Positions 32,384 through 45,024 of a stretch of 64,000 nt of DNA are shown here, piece after piece. How positions within the stretch are numbered: the stretch's first letter is position 1; each line of letters begins with the position of its first letter. A program made the translations under genes and the position numbers. The DNA is from Helichrysum umbraculigerum (taxonomy: Eukaryota; Streptophyta; Magnoliopsida; Asterales; Asteraceae), in contig CATIUR010000001.1 of assembly GCA_949592205.1 (NCBI GenBank), forward strand, positions 312,632,250 to 312,696,249, given 5' to 3'. A model generated the notes under the pieces. That model was not told where the DNA came from. It was given only the letters and a program-made list of their open reading frames with translations, and searched no databases.

Positions 32384-33825
32384 AGCTCGATTGCACGGTC
32401 GGTGCGTTGTCTGGGAAGAGATGTGGGTATTTCTGTCGCATTTGGTCCTCCCGTTCCCAGGTGAATTCAGGACCACGTCTAGAATTCCACCTGACTTTTA
32501 CGATGGGAATACGACTCTGTTTTAGTTGTTTGACCTCGCGGTCCATGATTTCCATAGGTTCCTCGACAAAATGAAGTTTATCATCGATCTGAATTTCGTC
32601 GAGCGGTATAATCAGTGTCTCGTCAGACAGACATTTCTTCAGATTAGAAATGTGGAATGTGTTGTGAACGCTGCTAAGTTCAGCAGGAAGTTGCAGGCGG
32701 TATGCCACTGGACCAATCTTTTCAAGGATTTCGAATGGTCCGATGTATCTAGGGTTTAGTTTGCCTCGTTTTCCGAATCGAATGACACCTTTCCACGGTG
32801 CCACTTTGAGAAGTACCTTGTCCCCTACTTGGAACTCAAGGTGTTTGCGTCTCACGTCAGCATAGCTTTTCTGACGATCACGCGCGGCTTTTAGTCGGTT
32901 TTGTATGCTGATGATCTTTTCAGTTGTTTCATGTATGATTTCTGGACCGGTGAGTTGTGTATCCCCCACCTCAGTCCAACAGATAGGTGACCGGCACTTA
33001 CGACCGTACAGTGCCTCGAAGGGTGCAGCCTTTATGCTGGTGTGGTAACTGTTGTTGTATGAGAACTCGCACAATGGTAAGTGATTTTCCCAGTTTTTAC
33101 CGAAGTCCACTACGCAGGCTCGTAGCATGTCTTCCAGTGTTTGTATGGTTCGTTCGCTCTGGCCATCGGTTTGAGGATGGTAAGCCGTACTCATATCCAG
33201 ACGAGTACCAAGAGATTTCTGCAGTGATTGCCAGAAGCGAGAAGTAAACCGAGCGTCTCGGTCGGAGATGATTGAGATGGGCACGCCGTGTCTTGACACG
33301 ATCTCTTTCAGGTAGATCCGTGTCAAACGTTCCATCTTATCAGTTTCCTTGATGGCTAGGAAATGAGCAGATTTAGTGAGTCGGTCGACGATCACCCAAA
33401 TGGTATCGCAACCGCTAGAAGTTTTCGGGAGTTTAGTAATGAAATCCATGGTGATCTGCTCCCATTTCCATTGTGGTATTTCAGGTTGTTGTAGCAAACC
33501 GGAAGGTTTCTGGTGTTCAGCTTTAACTTTAGAACAAGTAAGACACTTGCCAACATAGGTTGCAATCTCAGCTTTCATGTTGGGCCACCAGTACATTTCC
33601 TTGAGGCCGTGATACATTTTGTCGGCACCGGGGTGTATAGAGTATTTAGACTTGTGAGCTTCATTCATCACCAAGTCTCGAAGGTTCCCAAAACTTGGTA
33701 ACCAGATTCGATTCGAGAAGTATTTGGCCCCATTAGGTTTGGTTTCAAATTGTTTGTCCATGCCCCGTAAGGCCTCGTTTATCAAGTTTTCTGGTTTGAG
33801 TGCTTCGAGTTGAGCGGTGAGAGCT
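32382..33825 (-). pseudogene. pol: pol, integrase part with chromodomain-like tail (family B, second unit, 5' truncated)
   Basis: The frame is open from the 33825 junction to the stop at 32382 (467 residues from the first Met at 33785). It covers the integrase zinc finger, the DDE-type core with both Asp motifs and GQSER, the GPF module, and a C-terminal segment ending in WNSRRGPEFTWEREDQM, of the kind found in Tekay-type chromoviruses. It overlaps the first copy by 1103 bp with only a few differences (for example Asp versus Asn at VIVDR, Gly versus Asp at ALYGRK, Glu versus Asp at KAEIAT). Gag, protease, RT and RNase H are absent because family A sequence begins at 33826. Confidence 0.93.
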
Positions 33826-35901
33826 ACACGGAGGCAGAAAGTGGAACAAAACCACCTCCCACCTCCCCTTTTCTTTCATTTCTCTCATTTTCTTTCTCTC
33901 ACTTTTCTCTTTTTCTCTCTACTATCACCACCACCAACCAAATACCACCACAAAAACGCCACAAAACTACGCTAAAACGACGCCGAATCACCCTACTCCT
34001 TTGGAATAAAACGACCACGAGACCACGATCTATCTTTCCATCTTTTCGGATTTCAAATCCGACACTCGTAAGTTTCCGACAAAATCCCGCAAATCTTTAG
34101 ATTTCGAAATTATAATTGATATTTCTTGTTTAATATACTTAGATTAACATGTTTTAGTGTTTTATGCATCCAAAAACGTCCAAAAACTCCCAAAAACTCG
34201 TTATTTTTTATCTGTTCGTCGAACAGGCGACTACGTCGCATTTTGCCCAAAAACAGTACTGCGACGTAGGCCTTTACGTCGCATAATCATCCCCACGTCG
34301 CAGATAGCGACGCAACCCGTTCCGTCGCATTAAATTTGCGAACGTCGCCTATGCGACGTAACCCATAACGTCGCAAAACCTGAATGCGACGTAGACCCGT
34401 ACGTCGCACCTTACGTCGCACAAGTCAGAACCCTAAAAACACACTTTAAAAAGTCAAAGTTACTGTAGAAAAGTCAAATTTTACTGTAGCAGTACTGTAG
34501 CAAATGAGATAATGACATTTTTGAACTATTGTTTCAAAACATCACCAACGAGTCGTATACGTTTTCACAAACATCGAAATGCAACGTAAACATTTAAACG
34601 AACGATTTGGACGTGGCTTGATTGTACAAACACTAGCATGGATGATTAGTTTAGATATCCACATACTTATTAAATCTCGTACGTTTAGGACGTTAGGAGA
34701 TTTCAGACTGTACTTGGGCTTAGGTTTGCTAGCACTCGCACAACTACTTAAACTCAACAGGTGAGTTCACAGCCCCTACTTTTACTGTTTTTAACTACTT
34801 TTGGGGTGGAAAACATAGTCAACTGCTTTACTGATTTACTGATTGCCATAACTGCTTTTACTATATGATTATTTATCATACTGCTTACTCGAACAATTAG
34901 AGTACTTGAACTGTTAAACTGTTATACAAACTATCACATAACTATCTTTGGTACACTTATACAAAACTGCTTATAACTGCGGTCAACTACTACAACTGTC
35001 CGTACAAATTGGTATTCCATACATAAACTATTAACACTATATGAAACTATTTTGGTATCTTACCGGAGAACGACCGGTACATATTGGTAACTTGTCGGAG
35101 AACGACCGACACTAACATGGTATCTTACCGGAGAACGACCGGTACTAGCAGTGTATCTCGCCGGAGAACGACCGGTGCTAACTTGGTATCTTACCGGAGA
35201 ACGATCGGTACATTTGGTAACTAGTCGGAGAACGACCGACTCAAACTTTAAAACTACTGGGGAACGACCAGCAGCACGTTTTCAAAACATATAATTTGGG
35301 TAACGTCCCAACGAAACTATTTTTGGGCAACCTCCCACACGAACCACATTTTGGGTAACGTCCCGACAAGACCAGAAACTTTTGGGCGAATAACCCACTA
35401 AACTTATACTTTGGATGACGTTCCACTAAACATTACTCGACTATTATGGCAATTACTATTTATGAACGTATTTGGTCCAACCACTATGACTACAAAACTT
35501 GAAACAACAACGTACAACATAAAACCTGTGGATTCACTCAACCTAGTTGTTGACTTTTACTATGTTTTTCAGGGAATTAGCTGCGCATGTAAGAATCGCC
35601 AACACATGAAGAATTAGGCGACCCGTGAAGCTTTAGGATGCCAACATTTTTGGAAAAACATATGGATTTCTCCAGTATAACTGAAACTATTTTGTCATAT
35701 TCTAGAAATCCACTTTTGTATACTTATTACTTTTAACTTGTACGATTCGATGAATCGTAAATCTTGTAATTAACATTTTGGCATCTTAATATATTATGTT
35801 CTGTTGTAATCATAAGCTCTGATACGTATGCACGCTTTATTATTGTGACACCCCAGTACTTAAACTAAACGCTTCCGCTAAACAAATTTGGGGGTGTTAC
35901 A
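33826..35901 (+). mobile_element. LTR 7 of family A, 5'-truncated
   Basis: Corresponds to about 1043-3116 of LTR 1; the first about 427 bp (U3) are missing because family B abuts it. An extra A near 34082 is private to this copy. The inverted-repeat cluster, hairpin array, LTR end and PBS (35904 on) are present. Confidence 0.93.
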
Positions 35902-36337
35902 GATTGGTATCAGAGACATTGGTTATAGCGAACTAGGAAACTTTAGGTGACTTAGCGACCTAGAGACCTAGACTATAGCCTTGGCTAGAACGCACGTGCA
36001 TACATGCATTTATATACATCTAAACTATCGCTACGATACCTCGATACGCGTGAACTATTCACCACCTTCGACTCGTTCATTGCACTCAGATCTCATGTGA
36101 ACCGGATCGTGTTAAACGGTTGATGAAAAGAAGTATGTATTTAGCATCATATAATGACGCCTGGCCAACGTGATTATATTATCCTAAGTACATATGGGTG
36201 TTTCATAGTCGTAAGATACGTGATGGGAATCCGATAACTTTTCTTGAAACTCTAAAACTTGAAATATGTGAAACTTCATTCCTCACATATTTTTCATTGG
36301 CATTGACTTCTGCATCTTTTCATCGCAGAACGTCAGC

Positions 36338-37548
36338 ATGCCGCCTAAACAAAGAAAGACTCGCGAAATTCTCCACCTACACCTCCAGAAACAACCGAAC
36401 AAATCATCGAATGCCGCGTGGCTGAAGCCATCGCACAATACGAGGCCAGCCGAAATCGTGAAAACCTGACCAACAATAGTGGTGCCACTCCAGTCATTAG
36501 CGAAACCCCGAACAATACCCAACAGGGGTGTTCATACAAAACATTTCAAGCCTGCAAACCCAACACCTTCACCGGGACTGAAGGGGCCATTGGCCTAGTC
36601 CACTGGATTGAGAAAACAGAGTCAGTGATCGACATCAGTGACTGTGCTGCTGACAAAATTGTGAAATACGCCACCTGCACTCTAGCCGACAAAGCGCTAA
36701 CATGGTGGAACGCTCAGGTGCAAATCATGGGACGCCCAGCTGCTTACTCTATCTCATGGGAGACACTGAAACGAATGTTGATGGAGGAATTTTGCCCTCC
36801 CAACGAGATGCAAAAACTTGAAACCGAATTCTGGAACATACAAATGTTCGGCGCTGACATTTCCGGTTACACAACTAGATTCCAGGAGCTTGCACGTCTT
36901 GTGCCCCACATGGTAACCCCCGAGAGCAAACGCATTGAGCGTTACAACAGGGGTTTGGCACCACAAATCCGAGGCATGGTTATGTCCTCCAAACCCGCCA
37001 CTTTTAGGAGCGCAGTTGACCTGGCTCAAAGCTTAACCGACGACGCGGTCGAGATTGGAACCCTGAAAGCTATCACAGGGAAAACTGAACCTACCCGTAC
37101 TGATGCGGGCGAATCTGGAACCCACAAACGCAAATGGAACGGCGAGGGTAACGACCGTCAGGGTCAACAAAACAGAAACCCGGGAAACACCCGAGCCTAC
37201 GCTGCAATCAACAACCCTGGACCCAAAACCTACCTTGGCAACAAACCGAGGTGTGACAAGTGCGGGAGACACCACGATGGTGATTGTACATTTTGTCAAA
37301 ACTGCAGACGTCCCGGTCACTTAGCACAGAACTGTAGGACAAACCTACCTCCTCAAGCCGCTCCCGAGGGACAAAACACTGGCTGCTTTAGGTGTGGTGA
37401 TCCTGGACATCACCGAAACCAATGCCAACAACCGAACAACCCCGGGAACAACAATCAGAACAACAACAACCGCATCACTAACAAAGGCTACGTCCCAAGC
37501 CGCGCATACATTCTCCGTGCACCGGAAACGGTTGCAGATCTCAACTAG
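36338..37548 (+). pseudogene. gag: gag, frameshifted (family A, unit 7)
   Basis: The normal ATG is at 36338, but ten bases are missing after 36364 (about codon 9), which shifts the frame. From 36418 the original frame is open to the usual stop, yet its first codon there is GTG and no early in-frame ATG exists. The capsid-like domain and all three knuckles are otherwise intact. The deletion is small and recent, since the rest is nearly identical to the array copies. Confidence 0.93.
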
Positions 37549-37827
37549 CACGGTACGTTTTAGCGACTATTGCTACAATTTAACAGACGTTTTATTCGAA
37601 TGCCTATTCGAACACAACACTTGGTAAACTCTGACCACAAAACGAAACACACAACATAATGATCTATGCCGCGAGCATACTTAAACTGATTAAACTTCTA
37701 TGGCAACAATCGAACGCCACGCAAACTATTACTATTGTTAACAACATGACTTATCGAAGAACATACGCCGCGGGCGATCCAACTTGTTTTTAAATCTCGG
37801 GACGAGATTTCTCTAACATGGGGAGAA

Positions 37828-40329
37828 TGTAACACCTCGCAAATTTGAACACGATTAATTTCATTAGTCACTTGCATTATTAGGCTAATTCCCTACTTGA
37901 GTGAATTCACAACACATTTTAGAGGTAAGTCTAGCATAGCCCAACTAGTTAGTACGCGTAGTATTACGTATTCGTAATTAGCTGTAATTACGTACAGAAC
38001 AATCTGAAAACCAACGCGACAAAAATGTACGACTCTTGGTGAACAAAATTTGTTAATAAAACGAAATTATTAAATAAGGTCGTAACGAATAAATATTTTG
38101 TCAAAAATATTTACTAATCATTTTATAACGCAGAACGTCAATTCCTATAATTAAAATAAAACAAAGTAATAAATTTATGATAAGTGTAAATTAAAAACAT
38201 ATTAGTTAAAAGAAAATAACATTTAACGATCGGGTAAACAAACACGGAGTGCAAACACGGAGGCAGAAAGTGGAACAAAACCACCTCCCACCTCCCCTTT
38301 TCTTTCATTTCTCTCATTTTCTTTCTCTCACTTTTCTCTTTTTCTCTCTACTATCACCACCACCAACCAAATACCACCACAAAAACGCCACAAAACTACG
38401 CTAAAACGACGCCGAATCACCCTACTCCTTTGGAATAAAACGACCACGAGACCACGATCTATCTTTCCATCTTTTCGGATTTCAAATCCGACACTCGTAA
38501 GTTTCCGACAAATCCCGCAAATCTTTAGATTTCGAAATTATAATTGATATTTCTTGTTTAATATACTTAGATTAACATGTTTTAGTGTTTTATGCATCCA
38601 AAAACGTCCAAAAACTCCCAAAAACTCGTTATTTTTGATCTGTTCGTTGAACAGGCGACTACGTCGCATTTTGCCCAAAAACAGTACTGCGACGTAGGCC
38701 TTTACGTCGCATAATCATCCCCACGTCGCAGATAGCGACGCAACCCGTTCCGTCGCATTAAATTTGCGAACGTCGCCTATGCGACGTAACCCATAACGTC
38801 GCAAAACCTGAATGCGACGTAGACCCGTACGTCGCACCTTACGTCGCACAAGTCAGAACCCTAAAAACACACTTTAAAAAGTCAAAGTTACTGTAGAAAA
38901 GTCAAATTTTACTGTAGCAGTACTGTAGCAAATGAGATAATGACATTTTTGAACTATTGTTTCAAAACATCACCAACGAGTCGTATACGTTTTCACAAAC
39001 ATCGAAATGCAACGTAAACATTTAAACGAACGATTTGGACGTGGCTTGATTGTACAAACACTAGCATGGATGATTAGTTTAGATATCCACATACTTCTTA
39101 AATCTCGTACGTTTAGGACGTTAGGAGATTTCAGACTGTACTTGGGCTTAGGTTTGCTAGCACTCGCACAACTACTTAAACTCAACAGGTGAGTTCACAG
39201 CCCCTACTTTTACTGTTTTTAACTACTTTTGGGGTGGAAAACATAGTCAACTGCTTTACTGATTTACTGATTGCCATAACTGCTTTTACTATATGATTAT
39301 TTATCATACTGCTTACTCGAACAATTAGAGTACTTGAACTGTTAAACTGTTATACAAACTATCACATAACTATCTTTGGTACACTTATACAAAACTGCTT
39401 ATAACTGCGGTCAACTACTACAACTGTCCGTACAAATTGGTATTCCATACATAAACTATTAACACTATGTGAAACTATTTTGGTATCTTACCGGAGAACG
39501 ACCGGTACATATTGGTAACTTGTCGGAGAACGACCGACACTAACATGGTATCTTACCGGAGAACGACCGGTACTAGCAGTGTATCTCGCCGGAGAACGAC
39601 CGGTGCTAACTTGGTATCTTACCGGAGAACGATCGGTACATTTGGTAACTAGTCGGAGAACGACCGACTCAAACTTTAAAACTACTGGGGAACGACCAGC
39701 AGCACGTTTTCAAAACATATAATTTGGGTAACGTCCCAACGAAACTATTTTTGGGCAACCTCCCACACGAACCACATTTTGGGTAACGTCCCGACAAGAC
39801 CAGAAACTTTTGGGCGAATAACCCACTAAACTTATACTTTGGATGACGTTCCACTAAACATTACTCGACTATTATGGCAATTACTATTTATGAACGTATT
39901 TGGTCCAACCACTATGACTACAAAACTTGAAACAACAACGTACAACATAAAACCTGTGGATTCACTCAACCTAGTTGTTGACTTTTACTATGTTTTTCAG
40001 GGAATTAGCTGCGCATGTAAGAATCGCCAACACATGAAGAATTAGGCGACCCGTGAAGCTTTAGGATGCCAACATTTTTGGAAAAACATATGGATTTCTC
40101 CAGTATAACTGAAACTATTTTGTCATATTCTAGAAATCCACTTTTGTATACTTATTACTTTTAACTTGTACGATTCGATGAATCGTAAATCTTGTAATTA
40201 ACATTTTGGCATCTTAATATATTATGTTCTGTTGTAATCATAAGCTCTGATACGTATGCACGCTTTATTATTGTGACACCCCAGTACTTAAACTAAACGC
40301 TTCCGCTAAACAAATTTGGGGGTGTTACA
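37828..40329 (+). mobile_element. LTR 8 of family A (right end of the A sequence)
   Basis: A complete 2502-bp LTR with TGTAACACC...GGTGTTACA ends. It is followed by CCAAGGCCCGC and no PBS, so this is the outer 3' LTR. The matching left flank is outside the window or lost, so a target-site duplication cannot be checked. Confidence 0.95.
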
Positions 40330-40906
40330 CCAAGGCCCGCTTGGATTAGAAGTTACCCGTCCGGGTTTGATTTGTGACCCGTCCGGGTCTGAAGAGTAAC
40401 CCGTCTAGGTCTGGCACATGACCCATTCGGGTGAGGCTTGTTCTTGCTCAGTTTCGTTCGTGGTTCAGTTTTTAGCTTTAATTCGACATAGGTTTTTGCT
40501 ATAATTCATGTTCGATTGGGATCTGGAAGTGGTGGTGGTGGTGGTACTAGTAATCTGGAATACTATGATGATGATGATGTTTATGATGACTATGGTGATC
40601 AAGTATACGATTTGACTGAAGAACAAGAGGAGTTTTGCAAGGCTTTTGATATCAACCTTACTGGGAAGATTAGGAAAAAATAATTTGTTTTTGTTGTGGT
40701 TGAGTCAATTAGCTGGTTGTCTTATGGTTTTGTTTTGGTTTTCATTTGTCTATTGTATTGGGTCAAATGTAGGTAGAGGTTGTGCCCTAGTTATGTAGTT
40801 TTGCCTATGTAACGGGCTGTGATATGAGATTCACTCATATCCTTTGTACTTAATCGTTTTTGGAGTAATATATTTACCGGGTAAATTTTACCCTTTACCC
40901 AAAAAA
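40330..40906 (+). other. Non-LTR segment with coding fragment and short A tail
   Basis: Unrelated to the surrounding families. It starts with four 22-23-bp tandem repeats built on ACCCGTCCGGGT (40353-40434), holds an open frame at 40492-40683, then AT-rich sequence resembling a 3' untranslated region, and ends in AAAAAAA. This could be a captured or retroposed piece of a host gene or another element. Confidence 0.45.
40492..40683 (+). pseudogene. Unidentified acidic coding fragment
   Basis: 63 codons open between stops, without an ATG, ending in TAA. A Gly/Ser run is followed by an Asp/Tyr-rich stretch (EYYDDDDVYDDYGD) and a C terminus reading DLTEEQEEFCKAFDINLTGK with a basic end. The composition looks like the last exon of a real protein rather than chance. 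I do not recognise it. The start may be a former splice acceptor. Confidence 0.35.
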
Positions 40907-41917
40907 ACGACATTTACACAAGATTATACTTTTCGATTTCACATTTTTATAACTCGTTTATACATATCCATTTTGGTACAGGGGTAACATTTTTGGTTCC
41001 TTATTCATCATCACCATCTTTTATTATACATGATTTTTACTTGTTCTTAGTTGTAATCAACCACAATACGAAGTTTAAATCATAAAATAACAAGTTTAAC
41101 AATAAAATTTATGCATAAGATTTAGATAAAGAAAGCTCCTCACAATGGTTATGATGATGAAGATGATATGGCGATGAAGATGATTGTTGTTGTTGCTAGA
41201 TTCTTGTGTTGCCTCTGCTTCCTGATGTTGCTGTCGATGATGAATGATAATCACAGAGAAAGAAAGAAAATAAATTTTGGGTTGTGATGAATTATTGGTG
41301 AGTGTGGTGAATGATCAGGAGAAGGAACGGAGGGAGTATACATTATTGTATTGGGTTAAAATTTTCAAAGGGACGGTATGGCTCGATAGGAAATCTGTCT
41401 GTAGATATTTTAAGTGTAGTGTTTGTGTAGTATTTTAGCCCGTTAAGTTCAGGTACGGGTCCAATTGTGTGCCAAATTTCATTCAAATTTTGAAATTATA
41501 TTTTGAGGAAATTCCCCATATACTTTATTATGAACAACGAAAATAATACTTTTATTATTTTCGATCTTTGGGTACGTTTTATAATTGACGCAGTTTTGTA
41601 CTGTACGTTTTAAATAAAACGTATAATGTTTTATATTATAACGATAATATATATTTAATAATATTCGTAATTAATAATTTCATATTATTAATTATATGTT
41701 TCACCAACTCCTTGTATTTTATTTTTGTCGGGTTCGTTCTGATAGTTCGTACGTAATTATAATTAATTACAAAATATGTAATATTTTTTGTACAAAAGTA
41801 TTGGGCTTGCTAGACTTATATCACATCATAGGTTTGGTTTAGTTTTGTGCAGGGAATTAGCGTAAGAAATGCATGTAATTAGTGGTATAATAATACCTAA
41901 ATTGGAGGAGTGTTACA
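40907..41917 (-). mobile_element. 3' LTR of family C, truncated
   Basis: On the minus strand it begins TGTAACACTCC directly after a polypurine tract. Its first few hundred bases resemble family A's U3 (TAATTACGTAC...GAAC and CGACAAAAAT blocks). A CT-rich stretch (41336-41350) is followed by CATTGTGAGG. The LTR's 3' half is not recognisable; I place the edge at the A tail of the neighbouring segment, which is approximate. Confidence 0.7.
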
Positions 41918-41953
41918 TTCTCCCCCCGTTAGCGAAATCTCGTCCTGAGATTT
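41918..41953 (-). promoter_or_regulatory. Polypurine tract and PPT-proximal hairpin, family C
   Basis: Hairpin AAATCTC-AGGAC-GAGATTT (41935-41953) followed by CGGGGGGAGAA and the LTR start, minus strand. The stem matches family A exactly; the loop differs by one base. Confidence 0.82.
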
Positions 41954-43685
41954 AAGTTGAGCCGTGAGTCCCGATCACACTCTCGAATAAGTGAGGATAT
42001 TTCTTTCGCATCTCGTCCTCTCGTTCCCAGGTAAACTCTGGGCCGTGTCTCGAGTTCCAACGAACTTTAACAAGTTTGATTCGTTTGTGTTGAAGTTTCT
42101 GCGTTTTCGGGTCCATAACTTCGATAGGTTCCTCCACAAAGTTTAGTTTTGAGTCAATGAAGACTTCGTCAGCAGGAATGATAAGTGTTTCGTCGGAAAG
42201 ACACTTTTTGAGATTACTAACGTGAAAAGTGTCGTGTATTCTACTAAGCTCTTGCGGTAGTTTGAGCTTGTAGGCAACAGGACCAATCCTCGCAAGGATT
42301 TCGAATGGTCCGATGTATCGTGGGTTCAGCTTTCCTCGTTTGACGAATCGTGCTATCCCCTTCCAGGGCGATACTTTGAGTAGGACTTTATCTTTTACTT
42401 GAAACTTAAGAGGTTTACAGCGGTTATCAGCGTAACTCTTTTGTCTATCACGTGCCGTATTTAGTCGGTTCAGTATTTGAGTTATTTTTTCGGTGGTTTC
42501 CTGAACAATCTCGGGTCCAGATAGTTGTCTGTCACCCAACTCTGCCCAACAGAGCGGTGATCGGCACTTGCATCCATACAACGCCTCAAATGGTGCCATT
42601 TGTATACTGGTGTGATAACTATTGTTGTAAGAGAATTCGGCTAGAGGTAGGTGAGTATCCCAACTACCCGCAAAGTCTATCACACAGGCTCGCAACAAGT
42701 CCTCGAGCGTTTGTATCGTTCGCTCGCTTTGGCCGTCGGTTTGAGGGTGGTAGGCAGTACTCATATCGAGTCGAGTACCCAATGCCTGTTGAAGTGATTG
42801 CCAAAAGCGAGATGTAAATCGAGCATCCCTATCAGAGATGATCAATAGTGGCACACCATGCCGAGAAATAATCTCTTTCAAGTAGATTCTAGTTAGTTTC
42901 TCCATTCTGTCCGTTTCTTTGATGGCAAGAAAGTGGGCTGATTTCGTCAATCGATCGACAATCACCCATATCGTGTCTGCTCCAGACGTTGTTTTGGGTA
43001 ACTTCGTAATGAAGTCTATCGTTATTTGTTCCCATTTCCACTTGGGCAACTCAGGTTGTTGCAAAAGTCCAAACTGCTTTTGATATTCGACCTTTAACTT
43101 TGAGCAGGTCAGGCATTTGCTAACGTACGTGACAATGTCTCGTTTCATGCCAGGCCACCAGTAGAAACCTTTTAAGTCATGGTACATCTTGTCTGCACCA
43201 GGATGTATTGAGTTGTTGGACTTATGAGCTTCGTCCAAAATCAGTTTGCGTAACTTATCTACGCCCAGTACCCAAATTCGATTCATGAAGTACAACACCC
43301 CGTTGTCCTTAGTTTCGAGTTGTTTGTCCAATCCCTTCAAGGATTCTTCCCTAAGATGTTCGGGAACGAAAGCTAATTGTTGTGCGTCGCGAATATGAGT
43401 AATGAGATTCGAGTGGATAGTCAATCCCAAGGCTCGAACTCTGCGAGGTTTAATTCATTCCTTACGACTCAGGGCATCTGCCACAACGTTTGCTTTGCCC
43501 GGGTGATACTTGATCTCACAGTCGTAATCGTTAAGTAATTCGACCCAACGTCGTTGTCTCATGTTGAGTTCCTTCTGGTCGAATATGTGTTGAAGGCTTT
43601 TGTGGTCGGTGAATATCGTACACTTTGTACCGTATAGGTAGTGCCTCCAAATCTTTACTGCAAAAACAACGGCTCCCAACTCTAA
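41952..43685 (-). pseudogene. pol: pol 3' part of family C: RNase H end and integrase
   Basis: On the minus strand it enters at the RNase H motif LELGAVVFAVK and runs through the zinc finger (HPG...CLTC), integrase core (TIDF, SDRDARF, GQSER) and chromodomain-like tail to the stop at 41952. One in-frame TGA (about 43455) separates the RNase H end from the 492-aa integrase frame, where family B has Arg, consistent with CGA to TGA decay. The piece continues the pol at 57571 on; the two halves were split by family D. Confidence 0.93.
43681..43685. other. Target-site duplication TCTAA, left copy (family D in family C)
   Basis: TCTAA here and again at 57566-57570 flank the 13.9-kb insertion, and joining the two sides restores the RNase H reading (HDLELGA in family B). 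Five bases is the usual length for Ty3/gypsy integration. Confidence 0.92.
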
Positions 43686-44014
43686 TGTCGCACCCCCGAA
43701 ATATGTGGCAGCAGAAGTATGAGGTGTCACTGGGCGCCGACCAAATCAAATATCATCACACAAGGATTAAAGCAAACGACCTCTATATGAGACGTTTGTA
43801 AAACATTACATTTCATAAATCAAATGTTTACAACTGTTATCCCAAAACATTAGAGTTCGCAAAAATAGTCTAGAAATTTCTAATACATAATCGTTGATAC
43901 AAAATATCATAATGCAATTAAATCGCTTGTTTGAAAATATGCGACTCAAGCTATGCTTTCCAAAAGCATCTTACTGTCTTGTTTCCTGTGGGTAGTCCTA
44001 CTGCATCTGTAAAC

Positions 44015-44635
44015 CTGAGAATACATACTAAAATGTCAACATAAAGTTGGTGAGTTCATAGGTTTGCAGTAAATAAACAGTTGTGAACACAATCTAGTTA
44101 AAATATTGCACGAGTGCAATGTAGTGAATATACAATTGTCATGAGCATCATAGTCGAAGCTTAACACGTCTGTAAAGTACAATCAAGTACCCGAAAATTT
44201 ACCCCCGTGAGTGGTAATCCAAAAACACTCATGTGAAACGAGTAAAAAACGTCCGTTTATATAGTACGGTTCGTGGTAGTGCGTGCTACCCCGGGCGGGG
44301 ATGGTCAGTCCCAAATGGATCCATTTACTAAAACTCGCGCTTAAGTCGATAATTAACAACTATGATTCAGAGGCCTTCAGTGGATTAATCGTAACTCATG
44401 CAAGTCAGTATATCAAGAGTCTGTAAGTCTGTAAAATAGCAAGTCTGTACATGTGTTCAGGTAAAAGCAATTGTATAAACATGTGTGTATGTATTCCGTA
44501 CATTAATAGTCTGTAAGTTTGTAAGATAGCAAGTTTGTACATGTGTTCAAGTAAAAGTAGTTGTGTAAAGCAGTTGTAGTTTGTATTCTCCCCCAAAACA
44601 ATTTAAAACAAGTAAAAAGGGGCTATGAAACTCAC
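44015..44635 (-). other. Putative intron inside the family D LTR
   Basis: Donor TTTG|GTGAGTTTC and acceptor TATGTATTCTCAG|GTTT on the minus strand, 621 bp, aligned in position with those of families A-C. The 5' LTR and the solo LTR carry the same sites. Confidence 0.5.
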
Positions 44636-45024
44636 CAAAGTTTAGCAGGTAGCAAGCAATATCAAGTAGCAAGCAATGTGTCCCAAGGTGCAACCTTCTA
44701 ACGTCCTAAACGTATAATGTTGTGTAAGTAGATGTCTCATAAGACCATCTAAGGCAATTTTATAAGTGGGGGTCAATGTCCACTTGAGCCAATCGTGTAG
44801 GTGGAGGGTTTATGTCCACTTAAAGCTAATTCACTCAACTTGTATGTCCAAATAAGTTGTTCAAGTTTGTTTATTAAATACGTGTACGACCCGTTGGTGA
44901 AAGTTTGTAAAAATAATTCATTTAGACATTATTATTAAGTTTGTTTTGTTGTATATTATTTATTAGTACATATCGTATATTGCAAACAGATTATTTAGTT
45001 CGTAAAAAAAAACCTTAAACCATA

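Larger units (their letters stand above)
24904..33825 (-). mobile_element. Family B segment: gag-pol element, LTR, and part of a second element
   Basis: An inverted block inside family A. On the minus strand it reads integrase C-terminal half, PPT, one LTR, PBS, extra ORF, gag-pol. Sequence at 24904-26006 recurs at 32723-33825 with a shift of exactly 7819 bp, so two B units share one LTR, as in array A. Both outer ends fall inside pol and have no target-site duplication, so the block arrived by recombination or end joining, not as an integrase product. Confidence 0.9.

Noticed and set aside
41330..41350. Sequence GGAACGGAGGGAGTAT resembling a Stowaway MITE end
   Set aside because: No partner end or TA duplication was found, and it lies in the CT-rich transcription-start-like part of family C's LTR, where A and B have similar tracts.
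44404..44596. Small ORFs from a tandem duplication in D/E LTRs (also 52219-52410 and 55007-55240)
   Set aside because: They are translations of a repeated LTR stretch rich in ACAGACTTACAGAC; nothing else supports coding.
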